This document shows positions 16,496-24,231 of a stretch of 32,991 bases of DNA, in pieces (position 1 is the stretch's first letter; every line of letters starts with the position of its first letter). A program made the translations under genes and the position numbers. Origin of the DNA: Clostridia bacterium (GTDB taxonomy: Bacteria > Bacillota > Clostridia > UMGS1810); assembly GCA_016293435.1 (NCBI GenBank), contig JAEDEG010000021.1:1-32991 (forward strand). The letters are read 5' to 3'. Below the pieces are notes generated by a model. The model was not told where the DNA came from and made no database searches. It saw only the letters and a list, made by a program, of their open reading frames with translations.

Positions 16496-17602
16496 TTACT
16501 GTTTGAGCTCCATAGGAAGAACCATATAAAGATATGAATCTCCTTCTTGCGGTTTTATAACAAAAGGACCTCTCATATTTGTAAATTCAAATGTGGCATA
16601 ATCATCTTCTATACATTTTAATGCATTTAAAATAAGCTTGCTGTTTACACCTATTCTCAAATCGTCACCGTATTTATCCATATCTAATTTTTCACAGAAA
16701 TTACCAAATTTTGAAATACATTCAACTGTGATTTCAGAATTTTTTAGCTTAAGAACAACAGGTATTTTAGGATCATCATAATTTATAATAATTGATGCTC
16801 TTTCTATCATTTCTCTAAAATATTTTACATTTATTTTTGCTTTGATGTTTGCCTGAGGAGGAATGAGTTTGTTATAATCCAAAAATTCTCCCTGCAAAAG
16901 TCTTGATACTACAGTAAAAGTATCAAATTTAAACATTACACCGGAATCATTTACAAAGATATCCACAATTGTGGAATCATCCTTTAGTATTTTTAGAATA
17001 TCAGACAAAACCTTTCCGGGTACTACAAATTTCATATCGGAAATTGAAGTTTCGGGAATAATTTGATTGCGCAGTGCGAGTCTTGTACGGTCAATTGCAA
17101 CAGCTTTCATATTGCTTTTTTTTATTTCAAAACATATACCCATAAGAATTGGCTTACTTTCGTCCTCTGATACGGCAAACAGTGTGTTCTTTATAATGTC
17201 TCTTAAATTTTTAGAATAAATTCTTATGTTTTCGCCGTCTTTAAATTTGTTAATTTCGGGATATCCTTCGCTTGAAAGATATAAAATGTTAAACATTGTA
17301 TTTTCACAAATAATTTTCATTTCGTTGTTTTCGCATGTGAAAAGATTGACCTTTCCGTCCGGAATATTTCTGATTATATCATAAAAAATCCTTGAATCTA
17401 CCGTTAGAGTACCGCCCTCTTGGATATCTGCATCAAATTCACTTTCAATAGATATATTTCCGTCACTTCCAGTAAATTTTATTTTATCGTTTACATCTAT
17501 TTTAATTCCTTTTAAAATTTCTATTGCATTATTTGAAGCAATAGCTTTTGAAACTATATCGATAGATTTTAGTAATATATCTTTATTGCATGAAAATTTC
17601 AA
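16496..17602 (-). CDS. dnaN: DNA polymerase III beta sliding clamp (TTG start)
   Basis: DnaN is the ring clamp that holds replicative polymerase on DNA. The product is 368 residues with the three-fold repeated clamp fold; it ends in PMELKQ, near the usual C-terminal clamp region. An ATG at 17611 immediately abuts AAGGAG, leaving no spacing for ribosome binding. The TTG three codons in has that AAGGAG nine bases upstream and gives the family-typical start MKFSCNKDILLKSI. I therefore prefer TTG at 17602. The AT-rich leader just upstream is the origin unwinding region, so initiation of replication and dnaN expression share DNA. The downstream order yaaA-recF-remB-gyrB is the standard Firmicute one. 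Confidence 0.96.
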   Translation of the reverse strand: MKFSCNKDILLKSIDIVSKAIASNNAIEILKGIKIDVNDKIKFTGSDGNISIESEFDADIQEGGTLTVDSRIFYDIIRNIPDGKVNLFTCENNEMKIICENTMFNILYLSSEGYPEINKFKDGENIRIYSKNLRDIIKNTLFAVSEDESKPILMGICFEIKKSNMKAVAIDRTRLALRNQIIPETSISDMKFVVPGKVLSDILKILKDDSTIVDIFVNDSGVMFKFDTFTVVSRLLQGEFLDYNKLIPPQANIKAKINVKYFREMIERASIIINYDDPKIPVVLKLKNSEITVECISKFGNFCEKLDMDKYGDDLRIGVNSKLILNALKCIEDDYATFEFTNMRGPFVIKPQEGDSYLYMVLPMELKQ

Positions 17603-17882
17603 ATTTTTCATCTCCTTAAATATAATATAAATAATTATATATTAATTATTTAGTAGTAATAATAGTAGGTTTGTGGATTATATGGATAACCCTTAGATTA
17701 TAGATAAAATAAGGCTTTGGGATATGGATAAAATTATGGAAATTCATAAAAATAACATATTGTGTTTGTGAATGAATTTTTATTATATAAATTTTATCAA
17801 CATATCATGGATAAGTATTGGATAAATAATATGGAAAACTTTATTTTTGTGCTATATACCTTATTTTTACATGTTTATAATT
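17603..17882. other. oriC: Chromosomal replication origin (oriC)
   Basis: The 280-base dnaA-dnaN spacer has the parts of a Firmicute origin. DnaA boxes, on the plus strand: TGTGGATTA at 17672-17680, then TATGGATAA directly abutting at 17681-17689 and again at 17723-17731. CATGGATAA (17806-17814) and ATTGGATAA (17817-17825) are weaker, and TTATCAACA (17794-17802) is in the opposite orientation. On the dnaN side of the first box are six DnaA-trio units (17651-17668), then about 40 bases of nearly pure A/T up to dnaN. That order of box pair, short gap, trios and AT-rich DNA matches the basal unwinding system known from Bacillus subtilis. The 220-base region upstream of dnaA has no comparable boxes. 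Confidence 0.88.
17651..17668 (+). other. DnaA-trio array (six perfect units)
   Basis: TAGTAGTAATAATAGTAG is six successive 5'-TA(G/A)-3' trinucleotides, the motif onto which DnaA extends from a box along one strand to melt the origin. It is three bases (GTT) from the DnaA box TGTGGATTA, on the same strand and in the orientation described for Bacillus. AT-rich DNA follows on the side toward dnaN, where strand opening would occur. Confidence 0.8.
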
Positions 17883-19181
17883 TTAGATTTTTATGTCTTT
17901 TAAGATATCTGTTATAACCTTTTCAACACTCGGATCTTCTCGTCGGCTCTTTTCAATTTTTTCTACTGCGTGGATAACTGTGGAATGATCTTTTCCTCCA
18001 AATAATTTACCTATCTGCTTTAAAGAAATATTAATTTCGGTCTTTAATATGTACATTGCAATTTGACGAGGATATGCTATATTGTGAGAACGAGAACTGC
18101 TTTTTAAATCATTTTCTCTCAAATTGAAATGCTTTTCTACTGTTGATATAATAAGCTCGGGAGTAATTTTTCTCTTTTTTTCATTTATAATATCCTTAAG
18201 AGCTTCTTCTGCAAGATCTATATTAATTTCTTTTTTTATGAGCATATGATGGAGCATTATTTTTTTGATAGCTCCTTCAAGCTCTCTTATATTTGATTTT
18301 ATCCTTTTTGCAATAAACTCAAAAACATCATCGGGAATATCAATATTGAGCTGATATGCCTTTTTTCGAAGTATTGCAATTCTTGTTTCATAATCGGGTG
18401 GAATGATGTCGATAGAAGCACCGCATTCAAAACGGTTTTTCAATCTGTCCATAAATGTGGGTAGGTCCTTTGGAGGACGGTCGGCAGTTATTATAATGAT
18501 TTTGTTGTTGTGATAAAGCTCGTTGAAGGTGTTAAAAAATTCTTCCTGTACACCTTCCTTGTCACATATAAACTGAATATCGTCAACCATTAAAAAATCT
18601 ACCGTTCTGTATTTATCTCTAAATTCTTGAGTTAGGTTTGTTCTGATAGAGTTAATCATATCATTGGTAAACTGCTCACTTGATACATAAAGTATTTTTT
18701 TTGACGGATCTCTTTTTAAAACATAGTTGCCTATTGCATGCATAAGATGTGTTTTACCAAGACCGACTCCACCATAGAGAAAAAACGGATTACATCCATG
18801 TATTCTTCCCTCTGCAATAGCAAAGCTTGTTGCATGGGCAAGTTCATTTGATTTTCCTATTACAAAATTGTCGAAGGTATAAAAGGGGTTAAGATTGGTG
18901 GTAACAGGTTCTTTTATTTCTTCGCTGTTGTTGTTTACTGTGATATCTATTTCTAAATTTCTTCCTGTCACAAACAAAAGTGCATTTTTTATAAGGTTGG
19001 AATATCTCAAATTTATCATATCTCTATTGTATTCATAAGGAACTTTTAATTTAATCTGAGATTGGGTGATTTCCATGGGGATTATGGTTTCTATCCAGGT
19101 TGTGTAGCTTACCTGCATTGAAGAAAATTCAGGCTTTATTATATCGAGAACCTGATTCCATATCTGCGTAAGGTTTTCCAT
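17883..19181 (-). CDS. dnaA: Chromosomal replication initiator DnaA
   Basis: DnaA binds the oriC boxes and opens the duplex. The 432-residue product has domain I at about 1-80, a very short linker, and an AAA+ domain with Walker A GGVGLGKT at 137-144 and Walker B FLMVDDIQF at 196-204. Domain IV carries the DNA-binding signature GGKDHSTVIHAVEKIEK close to the C-terminus. The ATG follows AAAGGAAAG. Its promoter lies about 100 bases upstream and is built into the preceding terminator. The origin is immediately downstream, so dnaA transcription runs toward the unwinding region. No box cluster is visible near its promoter, so direct DnaA autoregulation is not evident. Confidence 0.98.
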   Translation of the reverse strand: MENLTQIWNQVLDIIKPEFSSMQVSYTTWIETIIPMEITQSQIKLKVPYEYNRDMINLRYSNLIKNALLFVTGRNLEIDITVNNNSEEIKEPVTTNLNPFYTFDNFVIGKSNELAHATSFAIAEGRIHGCNPFFLYGGVGLGKTHLMHAIGNYVLKRDPSKKILYVSSEQFTNDMINSIRTNLTQEFRDKYRTVDFLMVDDIQFICDKEGVQEEFFNTFNELYHNNKIIIITADRPPKDLPTFMDRLKNRFECGASIDIIPPDYETRIAILRKKAYQLNIDIPDDVFEFIAKRIKSNIRELEGAIKKIMLHHMLIKKEINIDLAEEALKDIINEKKRKITPELIISTVEKHFNLRENDLKSSSRSHNIAYPRQIAMYILKTEINISLKQIGKLFGGKDHSTVIHAVEKIEKSRREDPSVEKVITDILKDIKI

Positions 19182-19283
19182 ATATTTATCTTTCCTTTCT
19201 GAGTAAATTCCTCCTGCAAGAATAGAAGATAATAACTCAAATATATGATTTATCTCAAAAGTACAAAATTATACTCACATTAT

Positions 19284-19312
19284 ATTATAACACAAAAAAA
19301 ATAACTTTTCAA
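19284..19312 (-). promoter_or_regulatory. dnaA promoter, -35 inside terminator arm
   Basis: On the minus strand, TTGAAA (19307-19312) and TATAAT (19284-19289) are 17 bases apart. TTGAAA is part of the 3' arm of the terminator hairpin of the upstream operon, and the T tract is the promoter spacer. An alternative TTGTGT-16-TATAAT lies about 22 bases downstream. The leader to the dnaA start is about 95 bases. Confidence 0.65.
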
Positions 19313-19340
19313 GCATTTTTAAAAAAACTTGAAAAGTTAT
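19293..19340 (-). terminator. Terminator of dprA-topA-trmFO
   Basis: A perfect 13-base stem, ATAACTTTTCAAG with CTTGAAAAGTTAT (19301-19313 and 19328-19340), is followed on the minus strand by eight T residues. The plus-strand side has no T tract, so it acts on the operon ending at 19402. The loop is 14 bases of mostly A and T. It insulates dnaA from the upstream genes. Confidence 0.85.
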
Positions 19341-19401
19341 AAATGAAAACAGAATATTTTATTAAAAGGGCTTTTTTAAGGATTTTAGATAAATTAATAA
19401 A

Positions 19402-20703
19402 TTAAAAAATCAGATTTTTAAAGGTTTCGATAGCTCTTTGAGCAATATAGGCATTTTTTTCTCTTTTTTTTCTTATTTTTTTATCGCAGGGAGAAATAAT
19501 GCCAAATGTAACATTCATAGGCTGAAAATTTTTGACTGAGGGATCTGATATATAATGGCACAGACCGCCTGTTGCTGTTTCTTTTGGAAAATCTGTCATT
19601 TTTTTACCTGATACAAGATTTGCCATATTAATTCCGGCAACCATACCCGATGACGCCGACTCTATATATCCCTCAACTCCGGTTATTTGTCCGGCAAAAA
19701 ATATCTTGCTGTTATGTTTGCACTGATAAAAGCAGTTTAAAACATTTGGAGAATTAATAAAAGTATTGCGATGCATTACACCATAACGAACAAATTCAGC
19801 ATTTTCAAGCCCGGGAATCATAGAAAATATTCTTTTTTGTTCTCCGAATTTAAGATGAGTTTGAAAACCAACCATATTATAAAGACTTCCTTCTTTGTTG
19901 TCCATACGGAGCTGAACTGCTGCATAGGGGATTTTGTCTGTGCCCGGAAGCTCGAGACCAACCGGCTTTAGAGGTCCGAAAAGAAGAGTATCCTTTCCTC
20001 TTTTTGCCATTGTTTCAACCGGCATACATCCTTCAAATACAATCTCCTTGTCTGCTCCGTGAATGGGAGAAACTTCGGCATTCACAAGCTCATTCCAAAA
20101 ACTTTCGTATTCTTCTTTTGTCATGGAACAATTGATATAATCTGCGTCACCTTTGTTGTATCTTGCTTTTTTGTATGCTTTGTCCATATTAATACTTTCA
20201 TATGTTACAATAGGAGCTGCAGCATCAAAAAAATGAAGATATTCGTCTCCCAAAAAACTTTGTATTTGTTCATACAGATCGTCGGAGGTTAGAGGACCCG
20301 ATGCTATTATTGTGTATTCATCGGGATTTATTTGTGTTATTTCTTCACATATGACCTCAATAAAAGGATTTTCATTTATTTTTTTTGTAACCAAAGCAGA
20401 AAATTCTTCTCTGTCTACTGCCAGTGCTCCTCCTGCAGGAACTCGTGTCTCATCTGCACATTCCATAATGAGAGACCCTGCAATTCTCATTTCTTCTTTT
20501 AAAAGACCGACAGCATTTTCTATATTGGCAGCTCTTAAAGAATTGGAGCATACAAGCTCTGCAAAATTTTTTGATTTGTGAGCGGGAGAAAATTTTAAGG
20601 GCTTCATTTCATAAAGCTTTACTTTTATATTTTTTTTGGCAAGCTGCCATGCGGCTTCACATCCGGCAAGACCTGCACCTATAACTTTTACTGTTGTGTT
20701 CAT
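19402..20703 (-). CDS. trmFO: tRNA m5U54 methyltransferase TrmFO (folate/FAD-dependent)
   Basis: TrmFO makes ribothymidine at position 54 of tRNA, using methylenetetrahydrofolate as carbon donor and reduced FAD. The 433-residue length is typical. The N-terminal dinucleotide-binding motif is VIGAGLAGCEAAWQLAKK, followed by VKLYEMKP. Other family segments seen are FAELVCSNSLRAAN (with the conserved Cys), ALAVDREEFSALVT, and the C-terminal GQITGVEGYIESA. This is the usual Firmicute replacement for TrmA. The ATG is preceded by GGAG. It follows topA by 19 bases, in the conserved dprA-topA-trmFO order. Confidence 0.97.
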   Translation of the reverse strand: MNTTVKVIGAGLAGCEAAWQLAKKNIKVKLYEMKPLKFSPAHKSKNFAELVCSNSLRAANIENAVGLLKEEMRIAGSLIMECADETRVPAGGALAVDREEFSALVTKKINENPFIEVICEEITQINPDEYTIIASGPLTSDDLYEQIQSFLGDEYLHFFDAAAPIVTYESINMDKAYKKARYNKGDADYINCSMTKEEYESFWNELVNAEVSPIHGADKEIVFEGCMPVETMAKRGKDTLLFGPLKPVGLELPGTDKIPYAAVQLRMDNKEGSLYNMVGFQTHLKFGEQKRIFSMIPGLENAEFVRYGVMHRNTFINSPNVLNCFYQCKHNSKIFFAGQITGVEGYIESASSGMVAGINMANLVSGKKMTDFPKETATGGLCHYISDPSVKNFQPMNVTFGIISPCDKKIRKKREKNAYIAQRAIETFKNLIF

Positions 20704-20722
20704 AAATTAACTCCGTCAATTT

Positions 20723-22780
20723 TTATTTTGCCTTCGACTGACATTTTGGACAATATCTTTTATTTCCTCTTGTCAGCTTTTCATACATTATCGACCCGCA
20801 GATAGGGCATTTTTCTGTTGTGGGTTTGTCCCATGAGGTAAATTCACATTCGGGATAATTTTTGCATCCAAAAAATATTTTTCCTCTTTTTGATTTTTTT
20901 TCAACTATCGGTGAGCCGCAATCGGGACAAGGAACTCCTATTTCATTTACAATTGCCATTGTGTTGCGGCATTTAGGAAATTGAGGGCAAGCCAAAAACT
21001 TTCCGAATTTACCGTGCTTATATACCATCATGGCACCGCATTTGTCACACACAACGTCTGATTCTTCGTCTTTTATTTCTATATCGCCTATTTTTTCTTC
21101 AGCTTCATGCACTGTTTTCATAAAAGGATTATAAAATTCTCCGATTACATTGTGCCAGTCGATGTTTCCCTCTTCGACTTTATCAAGATTTTCTTCCATG
21201 TTTGCAGTAAAGGTAACATCAACAATATTTTTAAAATGTTCACTCATAAGAGAATTAACAAGCATACCAAGCTCTGTGGGAACAAGAATTTTCTTATTTC
21301 TTACCACATATCCTCTGTTTATGATTGTGGTAATGGTTGGAGAATAGGTACTCGGTCTTCCTATTCCTTTTTCTTCAAGAGTTTTGACAAGTGAGGCTTC
21401 GGTATATCTCTGAGGAGGCTGTGTAAAATGTTGGGTACTTTCTACCATGCTGCATTTTAATTCTTCGCCTTCATTTAGAGGAATAATTTTAGAGATTTTT
21501 TCTTCTTCGGTATCTTTGCTTTCGGTATATATTAGTGTAAAACCGTCAAAACTTACCGATTGACCGGTAATCTTAAAATTATATTTACTTGCATCTACTG
21601 AAGCTGCAATTGTGTCAAATTCGGCATCATTCATCTGACATGCAATAAATCTGTTCCATATGAGATTATAGAGCTTGTATTGGTCGGAGGTTAAGGAATT
21701 TTTTATTTGATCGGGAGTAATAAATGCACTTGTAGGCCTTATTGCTTCGTGAGCGTCCTGAGCACTCTTTTTTGTTTTATAAACTTTGGTATTTTTCGGA
21801 AGATATTGATCGCCGTAAGTTTCTAAAATATATTTTCTTACTTCCGTAACAGCATCTTCTGACAGACGAAGTGAGTCTGTTCTCATGTAGGTTATAAGAC
21901 CTACATTACCCATACCTTTAATATTTATGCCTTCATAGAGCTGTTGTGCTGCCTGCATTGTGCGAGCAGTGGTAAAGCCAAGCTTTCTGCCTGCCTCCTG
22001 CTGAAGTGAGCTTGTGATAAACGGAGGGGGAGCAGTTTTTTTCTTTTTACTCTTTTTTACAGAGGTAACAACAAATTTTTCGTTTTCTGTTTCTTTTAAT
22101 ATTTTTGAAGCCTCGGCTTCATTTTTTAAATCTGTTTTTTTACCGTTTATGCCATAGAATTTTGCAATTAATTTTTTCTTGCCTTTTAAAAGATTTGCTT
22201 CAACCGTCCAATATTCCTGCTCTGTAAAATCGTTTATTTCTTTTTCTCTGTCACATATGAGCTTTGTTGCAACAGATTGAACTCTGCCGGCACTTAGACC
22301 TTTTTTTACCTTTTTCCAAAGCAGAGGGCTTATTTTGTAGCCGACTATTCTGTCTAACACTCTTCTTGCCTGCTGTGCATCTACCAGATTTTCGTTTATT
22401 TCTCGAGGTTCTTTTATTGCGGCAGTAACTGCTTTTTTGGTAATTTCATTAAATGTGATTCTGCATTTTGAATGAATATCTATACCCAGAGTATTTGCAA
22501 GATGCCAGCTTATAGCCTCTCCCTCACGATCAGGGTCGGTTGCGAGAAATACTTTTGATGCTGCCTTTGCTTCTTTTTTTAGCTGCTTTACAAGGTCACC
22601 CTTTCCTCTGATGGTGATATATTTGGGTTCAAAGTTGTTTTTTTCGTCAATTGCAAGCTGTGATTTGGGCAGGTCTATTACGTGACCCATACTTGCAACA
22701 ACATTATAACCTCTTCCGAGATATTTTTTTATTGTGGTTGCCTTAGACGGTGATTCAACTATAACTAATTTTTCTGCCAT
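20723..22780 (-). CDS. topA: DNA topoisomerase I
   Basis: TopA relaxes negative supercoils by single-strand passage, opposing gyrase encoded about 6 kb away. The 685-residue protein has the TOPRIM domain at the N-terminus (LVIVESPSKA; DPDREGEAISWH around 82-93). The active-site tyrosine is Y298 in GLITYMRTDS. The C-terminal 120 residues hold three four-cysteine zinc ribbons starting CDKCG, CPDCG and CPICG. The ATG follows CGGAGG with good spacing. dprA ends 12 bases upstream and trmFO starts 19 bases downstream. Confidence 0.98.
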   Translation of the reverse strand: MAEKLVIVESPSKATTIKKYLGRGYNVVASMGHVIDLPKSQLAIDEKNNFEPKYITIRGKGDLVKQLKKEAKAASKVFLATDPDREGEAISWHLANTLGIDIHSKCRITFNEITKKAVTAAIKEPREINENLVDAQQARRVLDRIVGYKISPLLWKKVKKGLSAGRVQSVATKLICDREKEINDFTEQEYWTVEANLLKGKKKLIAKFYGINGKKTDLKNEAEASKILKETENEKFVVTSVKKSKKKKTAPPPFITSSLQQEAGRKLGFTTARTMQAAQQLYEGINIKGMGNVGLITYMRTDSLRLSEDAVTEVRKYILETYGDQYLPKNTKVYKTKKSAQDAHEAIRPTSAFITPDQIKNSLTSDQYKLYNLIWNRFIACQMNDAEFDTIAASVDASKYNFKITGQSVSFDGFTLIYTESKDTEEEKISKIIPLNEGEELKCSMVESTQHFTQPPQRYTEASLVKTLEEKGIGRPSTYSPTITTIINRGYVVRNKKILVPTELGMLVNSLMSEHFKNIVDVTFTANMEENLDKVEEGNIDWHNVIGEFYNPFMKTVHEAEEKIGDIEIKDEESDVVCDKCGAMMVYKHGKFGKFLACPQFPKCRNTMAIVNEIGVPCPDCGSPIVEKKSKRGKIFFGCKNYPECEFTSWDKPTTEKCPICGSIMYEKLTRGNKRYCPKCQSKAK

Positions 22781-22792
22781 TTGTTCCTCCGA

Positions 22793-23908
22793 TTAATATA
22801 TTACAAGTGAATAGGTGTCTGTGTCTGTTTTTTTTATTATATCCTTCAATTCCAACAAAAGAAGGGATGTACTAAGATGTGACATAGAAAGACCGGTTTT
22901 GTATAGGAGCATATCCATATTCATTTCTTCTGTTTCAAGATTTTTTAATATAATCTTTTCATTATCTGTAAGACCCTCGCAGGATATTTGTTTTTTAAGC
23001 GGTGGGGCGATATTAGAAAAATCATTATTTTCAAAATATGACTTATAAAAATTATAAATATCCTCGCATCTTATAACCATATGAGCCCCTTTTTTTATAA
23101 GCTCGTTTGTTCCGCCCGAAAGGCTTGAATTTATGTTGCCTGGCAGTGCAAACACGTCTCTTTCATATTTAAGTGCATATTCTGCAGTAATCAGCGAGCC
23201 GCTTTTTTTATTTGCTTCGGTAACTACTGTACCTAATGATAGAGAAGCTATAATTTTATTTCTTTCGGGAAAATAATATTTTTGTGGAGTTGTACCCGGA
23301 AGATATTCGCTTATTATCATTCCTCTTTTTAATATCTGTTCATAAATATACATATTTTCTTTTGGATAAATTATGTCAGGGCCGCATCCGAGAACGGCAA
23401 CTGTAAAGCCGCCGCTGTCGATGGCTGCCTTATGAGCAATAGAGTCTATGCCGTCTGCCATGCCGCTTACCACACAAAAGCCGCAGCCGGCAAGATATGA
23501 AGACAAAGAGAAGGTTGCATCCTTGCCGTAGCTACTTGGGGTGCGCGAACCAACCACAGAAATACATTTTTTTTCATTGAGATTTTGAATATTTCCTTTG
23601 CAAAAAATAACAGACGGAAAATTTGTAATTTTCATTATTTTTTTGGGAAAAAGTTCATTTTCTCTCGTGATTATGTGTATATCATTTTTTTTACATATAA
23701 TTTCATAATGCAGAGCTTGGGTAAAATCTTTTTTACATAATGCATCAATATCTTTAATTTGCAGAAAAGAAAGCTTTTCATAATCTTCCCTTGTTGCTTC
23801 AAAAATATTATATGTACTTTCAAAATGATTATAAAGCTTAATGAGCTTACTTTTGGTAAGAGAAATACTTAAAAAAAGCCATTTTGCGCTGTGAGAGAGA
23901 TTATTCAC
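22793..23908 (-). CDS. dprA: DNA-processing protein DprA (GTG start)
   Basis: DprA binds incoming single-stranded DNA during transformation and loads RecA. Residues about 110-320 carry the Rossmann-like family core: SVVGSRTPSSYG, VVSGMADGIDSIAHKAA, VLGCGPDIIYPKEN and YYFPERNKIIASLS. A C-terminal winged-helix segment of about 60 residues follows. The frame extends 33 codons further upstream to an ATG at 24007, but that ATG has no ribosome binding site and adds an odd cationic hydrophobic stretch. GTG 23908 has AGGTGG five bases before it and gives 371 residues, a normal full-length DprA. It heads the operon with topA and trmFO. Other competence genes are not in the window, so natural transformation is not shown. 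Confidence 0.94.
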   Translation of the reverse strand: MNNLSHSAKWLFLSISLTKSKLIKLYNHFESTYNIFEATREDYEKLSFLQIKDIDALCKKDFTQALHYEIICKKNDIHIITRENELFPKKIMKITNFPSVIFCKGNIQNLNEKKCISVVGSRTPSSYGKDATFSLSSYLAGCGFCVVSGMADGIDSIAHKAAIDSGGFTVAVLGCGPDIIYPKENMYIYEQILKRGMIISEYLPGTTPQKYYFPERNKIIASLSLGTVVTEANKKSGSLITAEYALKYERDVFALPGNINSSLSGGTNELIKKGAHMVIRCEDIYNFYKSYFENNDFSNIAPPLKKQISCEGLTDNEKIILKNLETEEMNMDMLLYKTGLSMSHLSTSLLLLELKDIIKKTDTDTYSLVIY

Positions 23909-24111
23909 CTTTTCCACCTGCCTTTGATTATATGAAAAAAACACATTAAATACAGTACAACAAAATTTTGATTTTGTAAAGAGTAATTTTAAAATTTTTT
24001 TCTTCATAATATATTAAAAAATAATAAAAAACAAGATTTTGGTAATTTTGCACATATTTTTTTGTGTAATTTTGTCAGATAAATCATATTATAAAAAGAG
24101 GAAAATGTAAG

Positions 24112-24151
24112 GTTTTCACGAAAATATTAATGTAGAGTTTTCACAAAAATA
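24112..24151 (+). repeat. Two 15-base direct repeats upstream of the EF-G-like gene
   Basis: GTTTTCACGAAAATA (24112-24126) and GTTTTCACAAAAATA (24137-24151) differ at one base and start 25 bases apart. They lie in the 224-base divergent region between dprA and the EF-G-like gene, about 80 bases before its start. Spacing of about two and a half helical turns would place them on opposite DNA faces. An operator is possible. No clear promoter with both boxes is visible on either strand here. Confidence 0.3.
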
Positions 24152-24231
24152 AATATTAGGTAAAAGCTTTTTTCAGTTGAAATTTATTTGAATAAATTAC
24201 AGATAACAAATTTAAAGGAGGATGTATTAAT

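Noticed and set aside
19182..19400. Second DnaA-box cluster upstream of dnaA, as in a bipartite Bacillus origin
   Set aside because: No TTATCCACA-like sequence with one mismatch or fewer was seen. The region is explained by the terminator and promoter.
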